The position numbers were made by a program, and so were the translations under genes. Below, piece by piece: positions 35,733 through 48,077 of a stretch of 64,000 nt of DNA. Every line of letters starts with the position of its first letter. Positions within the stretch are counted from its first letter, which is position 1. The notes beneath the pieces were generated by a model. That model did no database searches, was not told the origin of the DNA, and worked only from the letters and a program-made list of their open reading frames with translations. Origin of the DNA: Bryobacterales bacterium (GTDB lineage: Bacteria; Acidobacteriota; Terriglobia; Bryobacterales; Bryobacteraceae); NCBI GenBank assembly GCA_016789905.1, contig JAEUQC010000060.1, forward strand, positions 62,001 to 126,000. The letters run 5' to 3'.

Positions 35733-37064
35733 TTAAATCAAAAGTTTTCTTAGGCGTTCAGCGGTTTGTTTCTCAAGTGTTACTAGATTCCGGTTCTCCA
35801 GCGGGTCCTTTTCCAGATCGAAGAGCATGGGTTCACCGTTGAAACCCTCGATAAATTTGTATCGGCCATCCCAGACAAGGCGCCATTCCTCCAAGGCGGA
35901 ATGGAGATAGTCCCGGTGGCGGGTGGACTTACCAGTGAGGACAGGCCGAAGGGAACGGGCGTCCATTTGAGGAAGCACCGGCTGGCCAGCGTAGTCAAGG
36001 AACGTGGCGGTGATATCGATCAGGCTGGCGAGAGCGTTGGTGGCGCCGCGCTTGGTGTCGAGTCCGGCGACGATAAGCGGAATTCCGGCGGAAGCCTGGT
36101 AGGGGACATGTTTGCCCCAGCGGTTGTGGTCGCCGAGCATTTCACCGTGGTCGGAGGAGAAGACGATGAGGGTATTGGCCAGTTCACCACGCTTGCGCAC
36201 TTCGTCGATAATTTCACCGATGCGGGAATCGATGTTCTCGCACATGACGGAGTAGTTCTGCCGGATGCGGTTGTGGGTGGGGGCGTCAAATTCTGTGGAC
36301 TGATTTGGTTTAGGGTACTGGCGAGAGCGATCCTCCATGGAGGCGGTGATATCCATGGGGTTGTGGGGACCAGTGAAATTCACGACGAGGTGCCAGGGCT
36401 GGTTCCTGGGTGCTTGTTTCAGTAGCGCCTTGGCGTTTTCGGCGATCCAGTTGTCGCAATAGGCCTCATTGGGAAGAGGGGTGGTGTGGGTGGCGTCGTA
36501 TTTTCGGCGCTTCTTGAAGTCAGCCACGTGGGCCGCCGCGAGGCCCTTGCGGTGAAGCATTCCCATGTAGGGATCCTTCGGTGTGCCGGCGCCGGAGCGG
36601 ACGGCATCTCCCTTTCCGGCATTATCGATTCCCTGGGAAAAGCCCCACTCTTTGAGGAGCCGTTGGCCGTCAAGGCCCCAATCGAGTGTCTTTTTGTGGA
36701 GATCGATCTTGCCGCAAGCCATTGTGTGATAACCGGCCTTTTGGAGCGACTGGTAGTAAGTGGGCTGGCTTAGGGGAAAGTCGTATTGGTTACTGGGAAC
36801 GTTTGCGGTTTTGTACTCTCGTCCGGTGGCAAGACAGGCGCGGCTTGGAGCGCACAGTGGGGAGGCACAGAGAACCTTGTGAAACCGTAGTCCACGGGCG
36901 GCGAGAGCTTCTAAATTTGGAAGCTTCAGAGGGATATTGGGATTGCCGGGTAGCCAGTCCGGGCGCCACTGGTCCGGAAGAAAGAAGAGAAAGTTGGGCT
37001 TCTTCGATTGGGAATGGGCGGCGATGGTCGCGGCGGAGGCAAGGAAGGCCCGTCGGGAAGGCAT
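35733..37064 (-). CDS. sulfatase (third in window)
   Basis: The N-terminus has a Tat-like signal (SRRAFLASAATIAA). Metal ligands are in LPDQWRPD and SSDHGEMLGDH, and the formylglycine site CAPSR is at Cys71. The DQ in place of DD and the length of 443 residues suggest the choline-sulfatase/heparan N-sulfatase-like subgroup. It probably acts in the periplasm on sulfated carbohydrate. It stands alone, with 64 bp to glnD upstream and 49 bp to the Rieske start downstream. Confidence 0.92.
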   Translation of the reverse strand: MPSRRAFLASAATIAAHSQSKKPNFLFFLPDQWRPDWLPGNPNIPLKLPNLEALAARGLRFHKVLCASPLCAPSRACLATGREYKTANVPSNQYDFPLSQPTYYQSLQKAGYHTMACGKIDLHKKTLDWGLDGQRLLKEWGFSQGIDNAGKGDAVRSGAGTPKDPYMGMLHRKGLAAAHVADFKKRRKYDATHTTPLPNEAYCDNWIAENAKALLKQAPRNQPWHLVVNFTGPHNPMDITASMEDRSRQYPKPNQSTEFDAPTHNRIRQNYSVMCENIDSRIGEIIDEVRKRGELANTLIVFSSDHGEMLGDHNRWGKHVPYQASAGIPLIVAGLDTKRGATNALASLIDITATFLDYAGQPVLPQMDARSLRPVLTGKSTRHRDYLHSALEEWRLVWDGRYKFIEGFNGEPMLFDLEKDPLENRNLVTLEKQTAERLRKLLI

Positions 37065-37128
37065 CCCGTTAGGCTACTAAACTTTAACGGAAGAACGGTA
37101 CGGACAATTCCCGTCATCGGCGGATAGG

Positions 37129-39958
<2,830 letters not shown>

Positions 39959-41341
39959 TTAGGATTCCAGGCTGTACCCTTCTTCGCCATGCTGGCTCAA
40001 ATCGAGACCCATGGTCTCTTCTTCGGGCGAGACGCGGAGGCCGACAACAGCATCCACAACTTTCAGGATAATGAAAGTCGCGACGATGGCGAGGACCCAG
40101 GCGATGCCGACGCCGAGGAGCTGGTTGACGACCTGGCCGCCATTGCCTTCCAACATTCCGACGGGAAGCGCGTTACCAGATGCATCTTTAAAAGCGGGGT
40201 TTATGTCTTTGGTGGCAAAGATGCCGGTGAGGACCGCGCCGAGCGTTCCGCCAGCTCCGTGGACACCGAAGGCGTCAAGAGAGTCGTCGTAGCCGAGCAT
40301 CGCCTTTACTTTCACGACCATAAAGTAGCAGAAGATGCCGGCAAGGAAGCCGATAATGAGGGCAGGCATTGGCTTTACAAAACCAGCCGCGGGGGTGATA
40401 GCCACCAGACCGGCAACGGCGCCGGAGATGCCGCCGAGAACGCTGGGCTTGCCATGCTGCATCCATTCGGCAAGCAACCAGCCACAAGTAGCGGCGGCAG
40501 CGCCGAAGTGGGTTGCGGTGAACGCGGAGGAGGCGAGTGAACCCGCGGAGAGAGCGCTGCCGGCGTTGAAGCCGAACCAGCCGACCCAAAGGAGCGCGGC
40601 ACCGATAAAGCTGAGCACGAGGCTATGCGGCTTCATGGGTTCCACGTTGTAGCCCTTCCGCTTCCCCATGACGATGGCACAGACCAGAGCGGAGACACCA
40701 GAGGTGATGTGGACAACGGTACCGCCAGCGAAATCGAGACACGGAATTTTTCCACCGAGAAACGCGTTGAGGAGCCCGTTGTTTCCCCACACCATGTGTG
40801 CCATCGGGTAGTAGACGATGAGTGTCCAGAGAATCGTAAACAGCACCATGGCGCTGAACTTCATCCGCTCAGCGAAGGCACCGGTGATTAGCGCCGGGGT
40901 GATGATGGCGAACATCATCTGGAAAAGCATAAACGTCTGGTGTGGGATGGTGGCCGCATAAGTGGCGTTGGGGTCTCCGCCGACGCCTTCCAGGAACAGA
41001 TAGCGAAGGTCACCGATGAAGGGACTGCCCTCACCGAAACTGAGGCTGTAGCCGAGCAGCGCCCAAAGGACGGTTCCGATGGCCATGAGGATAAAACTTT
41101 GCATCATCGTGCCGAGCACGTTCTTGCGGCGCACGAGGCCGCCGTAAAATAGGGCCAGGCCGGGCGCCGTCATCATCAATACCAGTGCGCAGCTAACGAG
41201 CATCCACGCGTTGTCGGCATTCAATTGGGCCGACTTGACTGCCGCTTCCAGGGCTGCCGTCGGGCTGGGCGTAGCGGCTTGCCCCAAAAGGTGCGCCGTC
41301 GCCAAGGCCGACAGGAACAATATCGAAAGAATTCGTTTCAT
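39959..41341 (-). CDS. amtB: ammonium transporter
   Basis: A signal-like first segment (KRILSILFLSALATAHLLG) precedes about 11 TM helices. The pore His residues are in GTVVHITSGV and FGVHGAGGTLGAVLTG. Conserved ALFYGGLVRRKN and WVGWFGFNAGS identify the Amt family. It conducts ammonium into the cell. A good ribosome site (AGAGGAG, 4 nt before the ATG) sets the start. It heads the unit amtB-glnB-glnD. Confidence 0.97.
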   Translation of the reverse strand: MKRILSILFLSALATAHLLGQAATPSPTAALEAAVKSAQLNADNAWMLVSCALVLMMTAPGLALFYGGLVRRKNVLGTMMQSFILMAIGTVLWALLGYSLSFGEGSPFIGDLRYLFLEGVGGDPNATYAATIPHQTFMLFQMMFAIITPALITGAFAERMKFSAMVLFTILWTLIVYYPMAHMVWGNNGLLNAFLGGKIPCLDFAGGTVVHITSGVSALVCAIVMGKRKGYNVEPMKPHSLVLSFIGAALLWVGWFGFNAGSALSAGSLASSAFTATHFGAAAATCGWLLAEWMQHGKPSVLGGISGAVAGLVAITPAAGFVKPMPALIIGFLAGIFCYFMVVKVKAMLGYDDSLDAFGVHGAGGTLGAVLTGIFATKDINPAFKDASGNALPVGMLEGNGGQVVNQLLGVGIAWVLAIVATFIILKVVDAVVGLRVSPEEETMGLDLSQHGEEGYSLES

Positions 41342-41523
41342 GACTCTCCTCTAGGGCTGTCTCGCTGACGGGGCGGACTACGCAAACAGGGCGTGTGATG
41401 TTTATCATCCATGCTGGCGCGCCTTAGCGGAAGTCAATCTTTCCTATCCAGCCGATTCAATTTATCTATTGGCCGTTCTCGCTATCGGGTTGATTGAAAT
41501 TATTGATTGGCGTGGATTTAGGA

Positions 41524-41539
41524 TGGCCCGTACACTGCA
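41524..41539 (+). promoter_or_regulatory. sigma-54-like -24/-12 promoter
   Basis: TGGCCCG-TACA-CTGCA matches the sigma-54 consensus TGGCACG-N4-TTGCA at all but two positions. The GG and GC pairs have the exact required spacing (G at 41526, C at 41538). It points to the porin gene 41606, predicting a 5' leader of about 55 nt, and lies in the divergent region with amtB. This supports nitrogen control of the porin. Confidence 0.6.
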
Positions 41540-41605
41540 AACAAGGTCCCACGTCGATACCTTCTTTGTCTCGCAATTCAAGAATCCAATCTGGAGATCA
41601 GGTAG

Positions 41606-42700
41606 ATGAAAACTCCGACGTTTTTACGCGTCGCAACAGCCGCACTTTGCCTTGCCGGCGCCGCAATGGCGCAGAGCAACCCGCCTGTATGGTCGGCAGG
41701 CCCAATTAATTTTAGCGGTTTAATCGACGGCTACTACAGCTTCAACGCGAACCACCCGGCGAGCCGGAACAACAACTTGCGCAATTTTGAGGTGAAAGCG
41801 AACCAGTTTTCGCTGAACATGGCCAAGATCACTTTGGATCACGACCCGGACCCGGTGGGCTTCAAACTCGACCTCGGATTTGGTCGCGCTTGGGAGATCT
41901 TTCACGCGACTGACCCGGCGGGCACCGATGTAGTCCGCTATATACCGCAGGCCTACGTCAGTTTCAAGCCGAAGGATATGGGTGGTCTTCAGATCGACTT
42001 CGGAAAGTTTTATACATCGGCCGGCGCCGAATTAACGGAAAACAATCTTACTTGGAGCTACGGTCGCGGCTTCCTGTACACAAACGGCCCGTACTATCAC
42101 TTTGGCACCCGCATCACCAAGCCACTGAACGACAAGTTCGCTGTCGGGTTGCAGATTGTTAATGGTTGGAACAACGTGGAAGACAATAATTCCGGAAAAA
42201 CGTTCGGCTTTACGACGGCATTCACACCGAACAAGAAATTTGCCTGGTACAACAATTACTACACGGGCCCGGAGAAGAATGACACAAATAAAGGCAAGCG
42301 GAACTTCTACGACACGGTGGTGAACCTGAATCCGAACGACAAGACGAGCTTCTACGTGAACTTCGACTATGGGCACGAGAGCAAAGTGGCCAATGGCGAT
42401 GCAAGCTGGGTGGCGCTGGGCGTTTCCGGCCGTTTCCAGACCACGGAAAAGACGGCGGTGGCCGTCCGTTACGAGAACTATAACGACCGCGACGGCTTCA
42501 TTACCGGCCAGACACAGATGCTGAACAGCTTCACGTTGACGGGCGAGTATAAGTGGCAGCACGGTCTGCTGGCTCGGTTGGAATACCGTCGCGACTGGAG
42601 CGATAAACCGTACTTCGACCGTGGCAACACGTTGGCGAGTTGGAAGAACCAGGATACGGTGACGCTGGGCATCGTGGCCTATTTCGGACCGAAGCCTTAA
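41606..42700 (+). CDS. outer-membrane beta-barrel porin (BBP2/OmpL-like)
   Basis: A signal peptide (ending AAMAQ) is followed by about 340 residues of alternating aromatic beta strands, beginning FSGLIDGYYSFNANHP, a start typical of the BBP2 porin family, and ending with an aromatic/hydrophobic last strand (VTLGIVAYFGPKP). Located in the outer membrane, it likely admits small solutes. It is divergent from amtB-glnB-glnD and preceded by a sigma-54-like promoter, so uptake of a nitrogen source is the likely role. It ends directly against the stop codon of the convergent lipoprotein gene. Confidence 0.88.
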   Translation: MKTPTFLRVATAALCLAGAAMAQSNPPVWSAGPINFSGLIDGYYSFNANHPASRNNNLRNFEVKANQFSLNMAKITLDHDPDPVGFKLDLGFGRAWEIFHATDPAGTDVVRYIPQAYVSFKPKDMGGLQIDFGKFYTSAGAELTENNLTWSYGRGFLYTNGPYYHFGTRITKPLNDKFAVGLQIVNGWNNVEDNNSGKTFGFTTAFTPNKKFAWYNNYYTGPEKNDTNKGKRNFYDTVVNLNPNDKTSFYVNFDYGHESKVANGDASWVALGVSGRFQTTEKTAVAVRYENYNDRDGFITGQTQMLNSFTLTGEYKWQHGLLARLEYRRDWSDKPYFDRGNTLASWKNQDTVTLGIVAYFGPKP

Positions 42701-43672
42701 CTACTCGATGGTTGGCCGGAGCACGCCAAAACCGATCTGCCCCTGCAGATTTTCGGCGGGTTCCGGCCGATTGCCGCCTCCAAACCAGACACGCACCGTT
42801 CCATCGGGCAGCGGCTCCACCTCTGGGTCGCAAACCACCCGCGAATTCCACCTCTCACCCACGTCAAGTAACGCCTTTTCCCCCACTTTTTTCCATATCA
42901 CTCCGTCCGACGATACGGCAAGCCCGGTGCGGCGCCACTCCTTTTTGTCGCGCCCGGTATAGAGCATCCACCACTTGCCAAATTGGGGCCAGACGGCGGG
43001 TTCGCCGAGGCCGTTTTCGTCGAAGGCGCCTGCCGCGCCGAGTTCGAGGATGGGGTTTTTGAGCGACTTGATCCACGCCTTGCCATCATCGGAAACGGCC
43101 ACGCCAAGGCGCTGGCGGCGGGCGCGGTCCTGGCCCAGGAAGTACATGTAGAGTTTGCCTGCTGCGGAGACGATATAGGGGTCGGCGACGCCGCGCTCGT
43201 CCCATGCGCCACGCGGACCGACAGGAAGTACTGGTGTCGGCAGCTTTCCCGAATCAGTGAATAGGCCGATTTGAGGAGGCGTGCCGGCCTGGTAGTAGTA
43301 GTTTTCGCCTTGAACGGCGCCATTGGCGGCGATGTAGCTTCCCTCCCACGGGACGGGCCCAGGTTGGAGGATTGCTCCTTTCTTGTGCCAGGTAAGGCCG
43401 TCCGGCGATGTCGCAAGCCCGGTGCGCCAGACCTTGCCATCCCAACCGGAATAATAGTTGACGTAGCCCGCGGCGGTCTTCGCGATGGAGGGATTCAGAG
43501 CGTCAACAGAATCGAATTGCCCGGGTGCGCCCCTAGGAATGACGGGCTCCGGGAGCGGATCCCAACGCCAACGGACGTTTTTGGCCTCTCCAGGGGCCGG
43601 GGGGAGTTGAAAATCGCCGTACTTTGCACAGCCGGCGAGGACGAGCGCCGTCAGCACGGCCCACCACTTCAT
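42701..43672 (-). CDS. lipoprotein with five-bladed propeller fold (GH43/GH32-like)
   Basis: The lipobox LVLAGC gives a lipidated Cys near residue 15. The mature part has repeated propeller blades such as YSGWDGKVWRTGLATSPDGLTW, FLGQDRARRQRLGVAVSDDGKAW and YTGRDKKEWRRTGLAVSSDG, as in glycosidase-like five-bladed propellers. Acid residues lie at blade starts, but catalytic identity cannot be assigned. It is probably at the periplasmic or outer-membrane face. It begins 7 bp after the histidine-kinase gene, hence the same transcript. Confidence 0.82.
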   Translation of the reverse strand: MKWWAVLTALVLAGCAKYGDFQLPPAPGEAKNVRWRWDPLPEPVIPRGAPGQFDSVDALNPSIAKTAAGYVNYYSGWDGKVWRTGLATSPDGLTWHKKGAILQPGPVPWEGSYIAANGAVQGENYYYQAGTPPQIGLFTDSGKLPTPVLPVGPRGAWDERGVADPYIVSAAGKLYMYFLGQDRARRQRLGVAVSDDGKAWIKSLKNPILELGAAGAFDENGLGEPAVWPQFGKWWMLYTGRDKKEWRRTGLAVSSDGVIWKKVGEKALLDVGERWNSRVVCDPEVEPLPDGTVRVWFGGGNRPEPAENLQGQIGFGVLRPTIE

Positions 43673-43679
43673 ACAAGGA

Positions 43680-44876
43680 TCATAGCGGGATACGGATCTT
43701 TAATGCCGAGCGGTGGCCGGGGGCGGAGTCGAGCAACATCTCCCCCTTCAGATTGCGGACACGGGAGCGGATGGTGACAGGGCCGCGTTTCAATAGGTCC
43801 AATTCGTCGAGTGAGAAGGCACCGGCGAATGGAAACCCCTGACCATCGTCTTCAATCGAAAGTTCGAAAGTATCCTCATCGCGACCGACGCCGACAGTGG
43901 AGTGTTTTGCCCTGGCGTGTTTCTGAATATTGTGGAGGGCTTCTCGAACGATTTGGAGGATTTCCGTGGCGGCCTCGTCTCTAGGGGTGACACGAGTATT
44001 GCTTCCAACAAATGTGCAGACAATGCCGGTATCGCGTTCAAAACTTTCCACCACCTTTTTGATGGAGGGAACAAGGCCAGCGCCATCGATTTCGGCAGGG
44101 CGCATATTGCGGACAAACTGGCGAATTTCTTCGCCTTGGCTGCGGGCGAGTTGTTGGAGTTCTTCCAGTTCGGCGAGGGCTTTTGCGGGATCGCGATCCA
44201 TTATTTTACGCAGGACCTGGAGACGCACCTGAAAACCGACAAAGCACTGGAGCGGACCGTCGTGAAAGTCGTGGGCGATGCGTTGGCGTTCTGCTTCGCG
44301 AGCGTGTTCGGCTTCGGAGCGGAACATCATGGCCTGGCGGGCGGCGGCGCGAAGCCGGTCTTGGAGCGCCTGGCGCTGAAGAGCCATCACTGTAACAGCG
44401 GTACCGGAAAGAAGCACGCCGGGGGAGAGTACGACGTTTTCCGTGGGCCGGGCGAGGAATAGGAAGAGCGTGGTGGCCAGCACGACAGCGAAGATTTCGC
44501 GGGGCGTATGGAGCAGCGCCGCGGACATAAGGATGTAGAGGTAGAAAAGCGAACTGATTCCGGTGTTGTACTCCAGGGGAAGCGCGGTACAGATTAGAAA
44601 AAAGACCGTATCGACAAGCAGGCTGAGCAACATATAGCCGCGGCGTTCAAGGCTATAGCCGCGTACGGCGGCGAGCGCGTAGAGAGTGTAGGCGATCCAC
44701 AGCCCCAAACTCTTCTGGGCGAGCGTGCCAGTGGCAGCGAAGGCCAACACGGAGCAGATTAGGCCCAAAAACAACCGGAACATGGCGAGCGAGAAGCTCC
44801 AATGCGGGACCAGCGGAGGCGCGCCGGTTTCAACAACCGGGATCTTGTCCGTTCGCGAGACGTCTTTGGCTAACAT
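43680..44876 (-). CDS. NarL-type sensor histidine kinase
   Basis: The N-terminal half has about five to six TM helices. The HisKA_3 dimerisation helix AERQRIAHDFHDGPLQ carries the phospho-His in HDFHD. The HATPase lid region has EALHNIQKHA and DDGQGF. It autophosphorylates and should pass phosphate to a LuxR-type regulator, but no such regulator is nearby. The membrane part suggests an envelope signal. It is followed by the propeller lipoprotein gene. Confidence 0.92.
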   Translation of the reverse strand: MLAKDVSRTDKIPVVETGAPPLVPHWSFSLAMFRLFLGLICSVLAFAATGTLAQKSLGLWIAYTLYALAAVRGYSLERRGYMLLSLLVDTVFFLICTALPLEYNTGISSLFYLYILMSAALLHTPREIFAVVLATTLFLFLARPTENVVLSPGVLLSGTAVTVMALQRQALQDRLRAAARQAMMFRSEAEHAREAERQRIAHDFHDGPLQCFVGFQVRLQVLRKIMDRDPAKALAELEELQQLARSQGEEIRQFVRNMRPAEIDGAGLVPSIKKVVESFERDTGIVCTFVGSNTRVTPRDEAATEILQIVREALHNIQKHARAKHSTVGVGRDEDTFELSIEDDGQGFPFAGAFSLDELDLLKRGPVTIRSRVRNLKGEMLLDSAPGHRSALKIRIPL

Positions 44877-44921
44877 CCTGGTCTATTATCGACCGTTTGC
44901 CAGCCGCGCAACAGGGTTGAA

Positions 44922-46562
44922 CTAAGGTGCGACGGGGAGGGAAATCCCCGCAAAACAGGCGAACACCTGGTTTGTAGGGCTGGAGGGAACGCGCACAGAG
45001 ACCGTGTAGACGCCGACCAAGCCGGGGGCGAGATGCACGGGAGACACTTGCAGTTCTCCGCAGGGATAAGGCCGGGTGGAGAGAACGACGGGATCTGAGG
45101 GAGCAGGGACGCCGTCTTCCTGGGGCTCAGCCGGCGTGGCCGCGCCGGTGGCGAAGAGGCGAAGGACCTCGCCGGCGCGAGCTGGGTTGGCGGTGGTGAC
45201 TTCCTTGCCATCGTCGTGAACGGCGGCGGGGGAAAGGGCCAGCCTCTGTTGCGTGCACCGGCGGAGCCAGACTTCGGGCGAATCCCAAGGCCCATCGTGC
45301 GGGGCCCAAACACGGACATGGAACAGGAATTGGTCGCCCTGAACAACATTACAGTCCGGAGGCTCGACGGGCGTGGCGTAGGGCATTTGCGCGACGATCG
45401 CGTTTGGTGTGGCCGAGAGAATCCGGCCGCGGGTGGTGCCGAAATCAACCGAGATGCCGTTGAATTCGACGCCATAGGGAGGCTCGGGCGTCTCCATGGG
45501 AAAACCGCCCCCTTCAATCCGCAGGAGGGCGCCCGGGAGGATGAGCCCCGTAACCTTGGCGATGCTGGGCGCCGGCGGCAGGATTTCCGTTTCGGCGCGT
45601 GTGGCGAGTTCGAAGCGTAGCACGCGCGCGTCGGTGAAGGAGAGGTAGGCAAGGCGGCCATCGCCGGAAACGGCGTAGCTGACGATTTCGCGTGGAAAGG
45701 TAAATGTCTCCAGCGCGGAGCCATCGGGATTCACGCGAGAGAACTCATTGAGAGAAGGACCCGGAAAGTATATGGTTCGGCCGTTCGCGGAGAAGGAAGC
45801 CTCCGGGTTAATACTGGCGATGCGGGAAAGGAATGTATTCTGGCCGGTGGCTATATTTCGGGCGTTGAGTTGAAAATCAACTGTCCTCCGGACGACGGTG
45901 GCGCCGTCCGGGCTGAGAATGGGATAGCCCCAGCCTTCGGGCACGTAGACAGGCTCCGATTCACCGTTGGGGCGCCAGATTCCGTAGGACGAAACTCTCT
46001 GGTAAAAAATACTCCCGTCATCGCAAACCTGTAAAGCCCGGAACCAGGCGGCCGGTATCGTCTCCGCTCCGGTGTCCAGGTCGACGAGCGAGGAGGGCCC
46101 ATCGAGGAAGAAGGTATTTGGGGTAACGGCCGCGTACTTCCCATTCGGGCTAAACGTCAGCAAGGCCTGGCGTTCGGCGACAATGCCGCCATCGGCGAGG
46201 AATTGTATGCCGGAGCGGGGCAGCGTTTTCGATTGGCAGTTCGACGGACCAAAGCCGGTGGGAAAGCAATCGGCGGTGAGATTGACGCCAACCCTATTGC
46301 CATCCGCGGAAGCCGAGACCGACTGCACGGAATACGCGTTGGTGCCGTTGGTGATGATCTCCCGCTCGCGTTGCGCGACAAGCGTCAGCCCGCGGTCTTC
46401 ACTCCAGCGGAAAACCTTGGAATGATGGCGCTGGTCAGTTCCCCGCTGGATCAGGGAGGAGGAGAAGTAGAGTACGGAGCCGTCGTAGGTGGTGCTAAGG
46501 CTGGTGATCTGGGCCGCGGCGGGCAGAACGGACAGAATCGTTAAAATTACTCTTTCCAGCAC
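44922..46562 (-). CDS. secreted protein with WD40-like propeller and TIGR03437-like C-terminal domain
   Basis: The likely start is the GTG 46562, which begins a signal peptide (LERVILTILSVLPAAAQ); the frame is open 22 codons further upstream and the start is not certain. The first about 330 residues repeat TolB/WD-like strands (FSPNGKYAAVTPNTFFLDG). An IPT-like segment follows, then a C-terminal domain with LSPAAVHDDGKEVTTANPAR and EVLRLFATGAATP, the pattern of the Solibacter-associated TIGR03437 domain. Probably exported to the surface. Function unknown. Confidence 0.8.
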   Translation of the reverse strand: MLERVILTILSVLPAAAQITSLSTTYDGSVLYFSSSLIQRGTDQRHHSKVFRWSEDRGLTLVAQREREIITNGTNAYSVQSVSASADGNRVGVNLTADCFPTGFGPSNCQSKTLPRSGIQFLADGGIVAERQALLTFSPNGKYAAVTPNTFFLDGPSSLVDLDTGAETIPAAWFRALQVCDDGSIFYQRVSSYGIWRPNGESEPVYVPEGWGYPILSPDGATVVRRTVDFQLNARNIATGQNTFLSRIASINPEASFSANGRTIYFPGPSLNEFSRVNPDGSALETFTFPREIVSYAVSGDGRLAYLSFTDARVLRFELATRAETEILPPAPSIAKVTGLILPGALLRIEGGGFPMETPEPPYGVEFNGISVDFGTTRGRILSATPNAIVAQMPYATPVEPPDCNVVQGDQFLFHVRVWAPHDGPWDSPEVWLRRCTQQRLALSPAAVHDDGKEVTTANPARAGEVLRLFATGAATPAEPQEDGVPAPSDPVVLSTRPYPCGELQVSPVHLAPGLVGVYTVSVRVPSSPTNQVFACFAGISLPVAP

Positions 46563-46666
46563 ACGTGCATGGTAGCAGCGGGAACTTTCCGGCGGAAGCG
46601 GCGTCCAATGGAACAGAACGGCACGCAATTTGTGCTAGCGTGAGATCATAAACGGGGATGCGCACT

Positions 46667-47353
46667 ATGGCCGAATCGCTCATAACAGTGCGGTTGGAAG
46701 AAAACCACCCGGCCGACGGGCAGGCAACCACAGCCTCGCTCGATGCGCTGTTGGTGGAACGGCTGAAATCCTGCGACGAAGAGGCGTACGAGACGCTGAT
46801 CGCCCGGTTCCAGCAGCCCATCTATAACCTTTGTTACCGGTTGGTGAACGACCCGGCGGATGCGGCCGACGTCGTGCAGGAAGTGTTCTTGAAGGTCTTT
46901 CGCTCGATCGATCATTTTCGCGGGCAGAGCACTCTGAAAACCTGGATCTACCGGATCGCCGTTAACGAAGCCTACAATCAACGCCGCTGGTTCAGCCGGC
47001 ACCGGCGCCAGGAAGTGGGATTGGACGACGAGGATCAATCCTCGCGCCCGTGGCTGGATTCGATATCCGATCCGGCTCGCGACCCCTATGAGTTGGCGTT
47101 AAATGAAGAGCGGCATCAGCTTATCGAATCCTCGCTGCGAGAAATCAATGGGGATTTCCGCACCGCTGTCATCCTCCGCGACCTTGAAGACATGAGTTAC
47201 GAGGAGATCGCAGACGTTCTGCAAATCTCACTCGGCACCGTAAAGTCGCGTATCCTGCGTGGACGTGAATCGCTTCGTCGCGTTCTGGCCGCGCAGATGG
47301 ACCCCCAGTCCGCCTCCAGTGGAATGGGGCTCGTTCCAGGAGCTGTGAAATGA
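46667..47353 (+). CDS. ECF sigma factor (RpoE-like)
   Basis: Region 2 reads LVNDPADAADVVQEVFLKVFRSI...TWIYRIAVNEAYNQRR; region 4 is FRTAVILRDLEDMSYEEIADVLQISLGTVKSRILRGR with the usual helix-turn-helix. A GGGGA lies upstream of ATG 46667; an ATG three codons earlier is in frame. Its stop overlaps the anti-sigma start (ATGATG), so the pair are co-translated. It probably responds to envelope stress. Confidence 0.93.
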   Translation: MAESLITVRLEENHPADGQATTASLDALLVERLKSCDEEAYETLIARFQQPIYNLCYRLVNDPADAADVVQEVFLKVFRSIDHFRGQSTLKTWIYRIAVNEAYNQRRWFSRHRRQEVGLDDEDQSSRPWLDSISDPARDPYELALNEERHQLIESSLREINGDFRTAVILRDLEDMSYEEIADVLQISLGTVKSRILRGRESLRRVLAAQMDPQSASSGMGLVPGAVK

Positions 47354-48072
47354 TGCGGCCCGAAGATATCCAAACAGTGGATTGCCAGACGTTCGAATAT
47401 TGGTGTGAAGACACGGCGAACCCGCGAGTCGACGCGGTGTTGACAGAAGCGTTAAAAGCGCACCAGGTGTCTTGCGAGCGCTGTTCAGAGTTCGCGGCGC
47501 GTACGCGCCACCAGCGACGGGCGCTCCATGCGCTACCGGCGCGTCAGGTACCAGTGAACCTGGCGGTGAACTTGCGCATTCTGGCTTCGAAAGAACTGGC
47601 GCGGCGTTCATCGCGGGTGGATTGGGCGACGCGGCTGACGGCCTGGGAAGGCCGCGTGCGGCTGATGCTGAACAATCTATGGCGGCCGCTGGCGATACCG
47701 ACAGCGGGCGGCCTCGCTTCGGCGTGCTTCCTTTTCGCGGCGCTGATGCCGACGTTCGCGGTCTCCGGCCCGGCAACGGCGGATGTACCCACGGCGTGGT
47801 ACCAGTCGGCTGAAGTGTATGGACTATCGCCCTTTGGCGGTAATTTCGACAATGTGACGCTTGATGTAAGGATCGACACGAGCGGACGAGTGGTGGACTA
47901 TGCCGTTCCAACTGGGGACGCTGGCCACTGGCTGAAAAATCCGGAAATGCGAAAGGCCGTGGAAAACAGCCTTCTGTTCATGAGTTTCAAACCAGCCAGT
48001 TTCTTTGGCCAGCCGGCTTCGGACACGATTCGAATCACGCTTCGGCGGAGCCACATTGAGGTAAAAGGCTAA
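47350..48072 (+). CDS. anti-sigma factor with one TM and TonB-like periplasmic domain
   Basis: The cytosolic part has a zinc-finger-like HQVSCERCSEF (His-x3-Cys-x2-Cys), typical of ZAS anti-sigma proteins. One TM segment (TAGGLASACFLFAALMPTFA) follows, then about 100 residues with LDVRIDTSGRVVDYAV, resembling a TonB C-terminal domain. It likely binds the preceding sigma factor at the membrane and senses the periplasm through the TonB-like domain. The 3' end lies against the start of rsmA. Confidence 0.85.
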   Translation: MMRPEDIQTVDCQTFEYWCEDTANPRVDAVLTEALKAHQVSCERCSEFAARTRHQRRALHALPARQVPVNLAVNLRILASKELARRSSRVDWATRLTAWEGRVRLMLNNLWRPLAIPTAGGLASACFLFAALMPTFAVSGPATADVPTAWYQSAEVYGLSPFGGNFDNVTLDVRIDTSGRVVDYAVPTGDAGHWLKNPEMRKAVENSLLFMSFKPASFFGQPASDTIRITLRRSHIEVKG

Positions 48073-48077
48073 CCACT

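Noticed and set aside
41342..41500. Sigma-54 element for amtB on the minus strand
   Set aside because: No GG/GC pair with the required spacing was found; the best resemblance (around 41385) lacks the GG.
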